DNA from: Streptomyces filipinensis
GTDB taxonomy: Bacteria; Actinomycetota; Actinomycetes; Streptomycetales; Streptomycetaceae
Assembly: GCF_014649495.1 (NCBI RefSeq)
Contig: NZ_BMTD01000021.1
Coordinates: 91,992 to 155,991 of the forward strand
Reading direction: 5' to 3'
DNA: 64,000 bases
Position numbers and translations under genes: made by a program. Numbering within the stretch: position 1 is the first letter of the stretch; every line of letters begins with the position of its first letter. Below, in pieces: positions 61,932-64,000 of the stretch. The notes under the pieces are model-generated. The model saw only the letters and a program-made list of their open reading frames with translations. It was not told the origin of the DNA and did not search any database.

Positions 61932-62516
61932 TCAGACGAGCACGGCGAAAGCGTTGTCGACGATGGCGCGCAGCACCGTCGCGTCGGGGTTCGCCTTCCC
62001 CACGACCATCAGCCCCTGGCAGGTGGCGACCAGCACCTTGGCGCTACCGGCCGGGTCCACCGAGGCGCGCACCTCGCCCGCGTCGAGGGCGTTGCGCAGG
62101 GCTGTGGTCATGCACTGCTCAAGGCGGGCGAGATGCCCGCGGACGACGGCGGCGGCCTCGTCGTCCTCGGCGGCGTTCTCGATCGCCGTGTTCACCAGCA
62201 GGCACCCCTGCCGGCCTTCCGGGCTGAGCAGGTCGTGCACCAGCCCGTCGAAGTACCCGCGGAGCGCGGCCAGCGAGGCGCCGGACGCAGCCAGCTCACC
62301 CAGCTTCTGGGGGACGATCAGCTTGGAATACCGCTCCAGCGACCGCAGGAACAGCGCGTGCTTGCCGCCGGGGAACGCGCTGTAGAGGCTGCCGGGCTTC
62401 ACCCCTGTCGCCTTGACGAGATCCTCGACAGACGTGGCCCGATAGCCCCGCCACCAGAAGCGCAACATGGCCTGGTCCACCACGGCGTCGGGCTCGAACT
62501 CTCGGGGTCTGGGCAT
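61932..62516 (-). CDS. TetR-family regulator
   Basis: 194 aa. HTH RATSVEDLVKATGVKPGSLYSAFPGGKHAL, followed by a TetR_C_16-like helical domain with CLLVNTAIENAAED. ATG 62516 begins the conserved PRPREF; other ATG codons lie 5 or more codons upstream. The quinone oxidoreductase gene is 82 nt downstream on the same strand with its own dyad. Probably represses both. Confidence 0.9.
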   Translation of the reverse strand: MPRPREFEPDAVVDQAMLRFWWRGYRATSVEDLVKATGVKPGSLYSAFPGGKHALFLRSLERYSKLIVPQKLGELAASGASLAALRGYFDGLVHDLLSPEGRQGCLLVNTAIENAAEDDEAAAVVRGHLARLEQCMTTALRNALDAGEVRASVDPAGSAKVLVATCQGLMVVGKANPDATVLRAIVDNAFAVLV

Positions 62517-62918
62517 GGCACGAAGATACATGAGCGACCATTCAAGAACAAGCGCGGGCCTCACCACCCCCACCGAGCATGCTTCAGCCCACCGCCCGCC
62601 CCCTCGGTATCGCCTCCGACGGCCGACCAGTCCAAGAACCGGCGCCACCACTCGCGCCTGAGCGGTCAACCACAGGGAAAGCGAGGAACAGCCCCGGCCG
62701 ATTTCGCCGCTCCGTCCGCAGTTCCATGAACCCCCAGGCCAGGGAAATGAGCGAGGAGACCATCCCCTCGTCCACGCTGCTCAAACAGCTGTACTCAGGT
62801 CCCCGAAGAACGCCACCTACACCGACTCCCACGAGGCCGGACGCATGATCCGCCCCCTGCAGCCGCCGCACCGGGCGACCACTGCTTCCAGAACGAACCC
62901 CAGCACACTCCCAAGCAC
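62517..62918. other. 402-nt spacer without a supported gene
   Basis: Holds the promoter of the TetR gene. Open frames here appear to be the read-through tail of the frameshifted protease gene rather than real coding sequence. Confidence 0.4.
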
Positions 62919-63846
62919 CTATGCCGCGGCCCACTCCAGTCCGAGGTGGGCCCGTGCGTGAAGCTTGGCCCCAGTGAGTTTGATGCGCCGGGCCTTCTGG
63001 TTCATGATCCACACTCCGAGCCGCATCTCGGTGCCGTCTTCGAGTCGTTCCACGTGCGCCCTGGGCACTCGCAGACGTCCTTCCCGGGTCTTGAACCGGG
63101 CGAGGGCCACCCCTGTCTGGAAGGCTGCTCTTTGCGCGGTGCAGGCACGCCCAGTCTGCTGTCATCGCCAGGAGCAGCGCCACCACAGGCGCGGCCCACA
63201 GTTTGACGTCGAGGGAGTTGAGCCACCGTTCGGGGTGTCCGCCCGGGTGCCGGATCACGTAGTTGGTGAGCGTGTGGTGCGCCACCGCGGCCGCGAACGG
63301 CACCGCCGCCAGCGGTTTCCACCAGCCCCGCGCCCGCCACAAGATCCCGACCGCGAGTCCCGTCACGGCCGTCCACGCCAGGTGACTGAAGGCGGCGACG
63401 GTGACGTCACCGGTCGGGCCGAGGTCCAGCGCAGCGGCCGGAGCAGGCAGCCAGGAGGTGAACACCCCGGCCGGCCCCGGGATGTACGGCGGCGAGAGGC
63501 TGTCCGGGACCAGCCAGCCGCCGTAGCGGACGAGCGACCGGTCGACATCCAGGGAGTAGCGCAGCAACGCCTCCAGCAGCCCGAAGCCGGCGCCGAGCGC
63601 CGCCCCCAGCACGGTGAAGTCGGTCAGGCCCCATTGGCGACGTACCTTGACGTACAGCCCGGCCAGCAGGAGCGGTGACACTTTCACCAGTTCCTCGACC
63701 CACGGAGCCGTGGTGTACGAAGTAGTGTTCACGACCTCGACCAGCGACCGGCCGGCGGTGTCCGCGAGCGCGCGCGTATAGGCGAGTTCCAGCACGGCCG
63801 CGACCGTTCCACAGGCGTAGACGCCCACCATCACGGCCCACAACAC
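62919..63846 (-). pseudogene. PrsW-family membrane protease, probably frameshifted
   Basis: From GTG 63846: transmembrane helices with APWVEELVKVSPLLLAGLYV (E-E-x-x-K motif), AAFSHLAWTAVTGLAVGI and AVAHHTLTNYVI (metal histidines), as in PrsW/CPBP-like proteases. After LLLAMTADWACLHRAKSS the frame becomes arginine-rich nonsense, while the adjacent frame continues with ALARFKTREGRLRVPRAHVE to HARAHLGLEWAAA and a stop at 62919. A single frameshift near 63130 is the simplest reading. N-terminal helices normally present in the family appear to be missing or start further upstream. Confidence 0.6.
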
Positions 63847-63979
63847 CGTCGAGAGCCGTACCGAGCGCGAACACTCATTGCACGGTCGCCACCGTTCGGC
63901 CGCGCCACGTGCACAGCTGCGGCGACACGGATTCGTTCACCCGTGGATCAACCGGCCAGGCCGAACAGGTCCGCTAGGC

Positions 63980-63998
63980 GGGGGGGGGGGGGGGGGGG
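63980..63998. repeat. Homopolymer of 19 G at window end
   Basis: Uninterrupted G run followed by CC at the last bases. May be an assembly or sequencing artefact, or mark a contig end near the replicon terminus. Confidence 0.9.
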
Positions 63999-64000
63999 CC

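Noticed and set aside
63900..64000. Replicon telomere at the window end
   Set aside because: No stacked short palindromes of the kind found at Streptomyces ends; only a G homopolymer is visible.
1..64000. CRISPR arrays, tRNA or rRNA genes
   Set aside because: No regularly spaced repeats, no cloverleaf-like or rRNA-like segments recognised.

Overview
The window comes from a Streptomyces-type actinomycete. Base composition is very GC-rich, coding frames are strongly G/C at third positions, GTG and TTG starts are common, and a telomere-protein pair (tap-tpg, 35.9-38.6 kb) is present. That pair marks a linear replicon and suggests the right part of the window lies in a chromosome arm or on a linear plasmid.

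Region 1 (1 to about 26.5 kb) is a dense biosynthetic gene cluster. Its signature pair (18.9-20.9 kb) is a GriI-type aldolase and a GriH-type DHQ-synthase-II homologue, which in known pathways turn aspartate-4-semialdehyde and a C3 phosphate into 3-amino-4-hydroxybenzoate (3,4-AHBA). A cluster aspartokinase (2.7 kb) would feed the semialdehyde. Unusual partners surround this core: a KamA-type radical-SAM aminomutase homologue overlapping a class III aminotransferase, two different Fe(II)/2-oxoglutarate hydroxylases, an FMN alpha-hydroxy-acid oxidase, an ATP-grasp ligase, a FemAB/GNAT-like acyltransferase, a Rieske oxygenase with its reductase, a metallo-beta-lactamase-fold protein, a P450 with a 3Fe-4S ferredoxin, and several exporters. 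I infer an amide-type product joining a 3,4-AHBA-derived ring to a rearranged or hydroxylated amino acid. I cannot match it to a known compound. Four copies of a 16-bp dyad (AACCR-N6-YGGTT) lie in the two intergenic regions at 5.3-5.5 and 11.7-12.0 kb. Two of them sit between the -35 and -10 elements, so one repressor probably controls several cluster operons.

Region 2 (26.5-35.8 kb) holds a UvrD-like helicase with a nuclease-like C-terminus, a sarcosine/dimethylglycine-type methyltransferase, a two-gene HTH/membrane-protein operon, a DUF4291 protein and small hypothetical genes. Region 3 (35.9-38.6 kb) is tap-tpg, preceded by a direct repeat.

Region 4 (38.7-64 kb) looks subtelomeric. It contains broken genes (frameshifts, truncations, a cupin remnant), one intact transposase and two transposase remnants, and stretches of atypical composition. 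Between these are self-contained regulator-plus-target modules: PadR-membrane protein, ArsR-MFS, HxlR-MFS, TetR-peroxiredoxin, HxlR-SDR/SnoaL and TetR-quinone oxidoreductase. Most have a visible inverted repeat in the promoter. The window ends in a run of 19 G. No rRNA, tRNA or CRISPR array was recognised.
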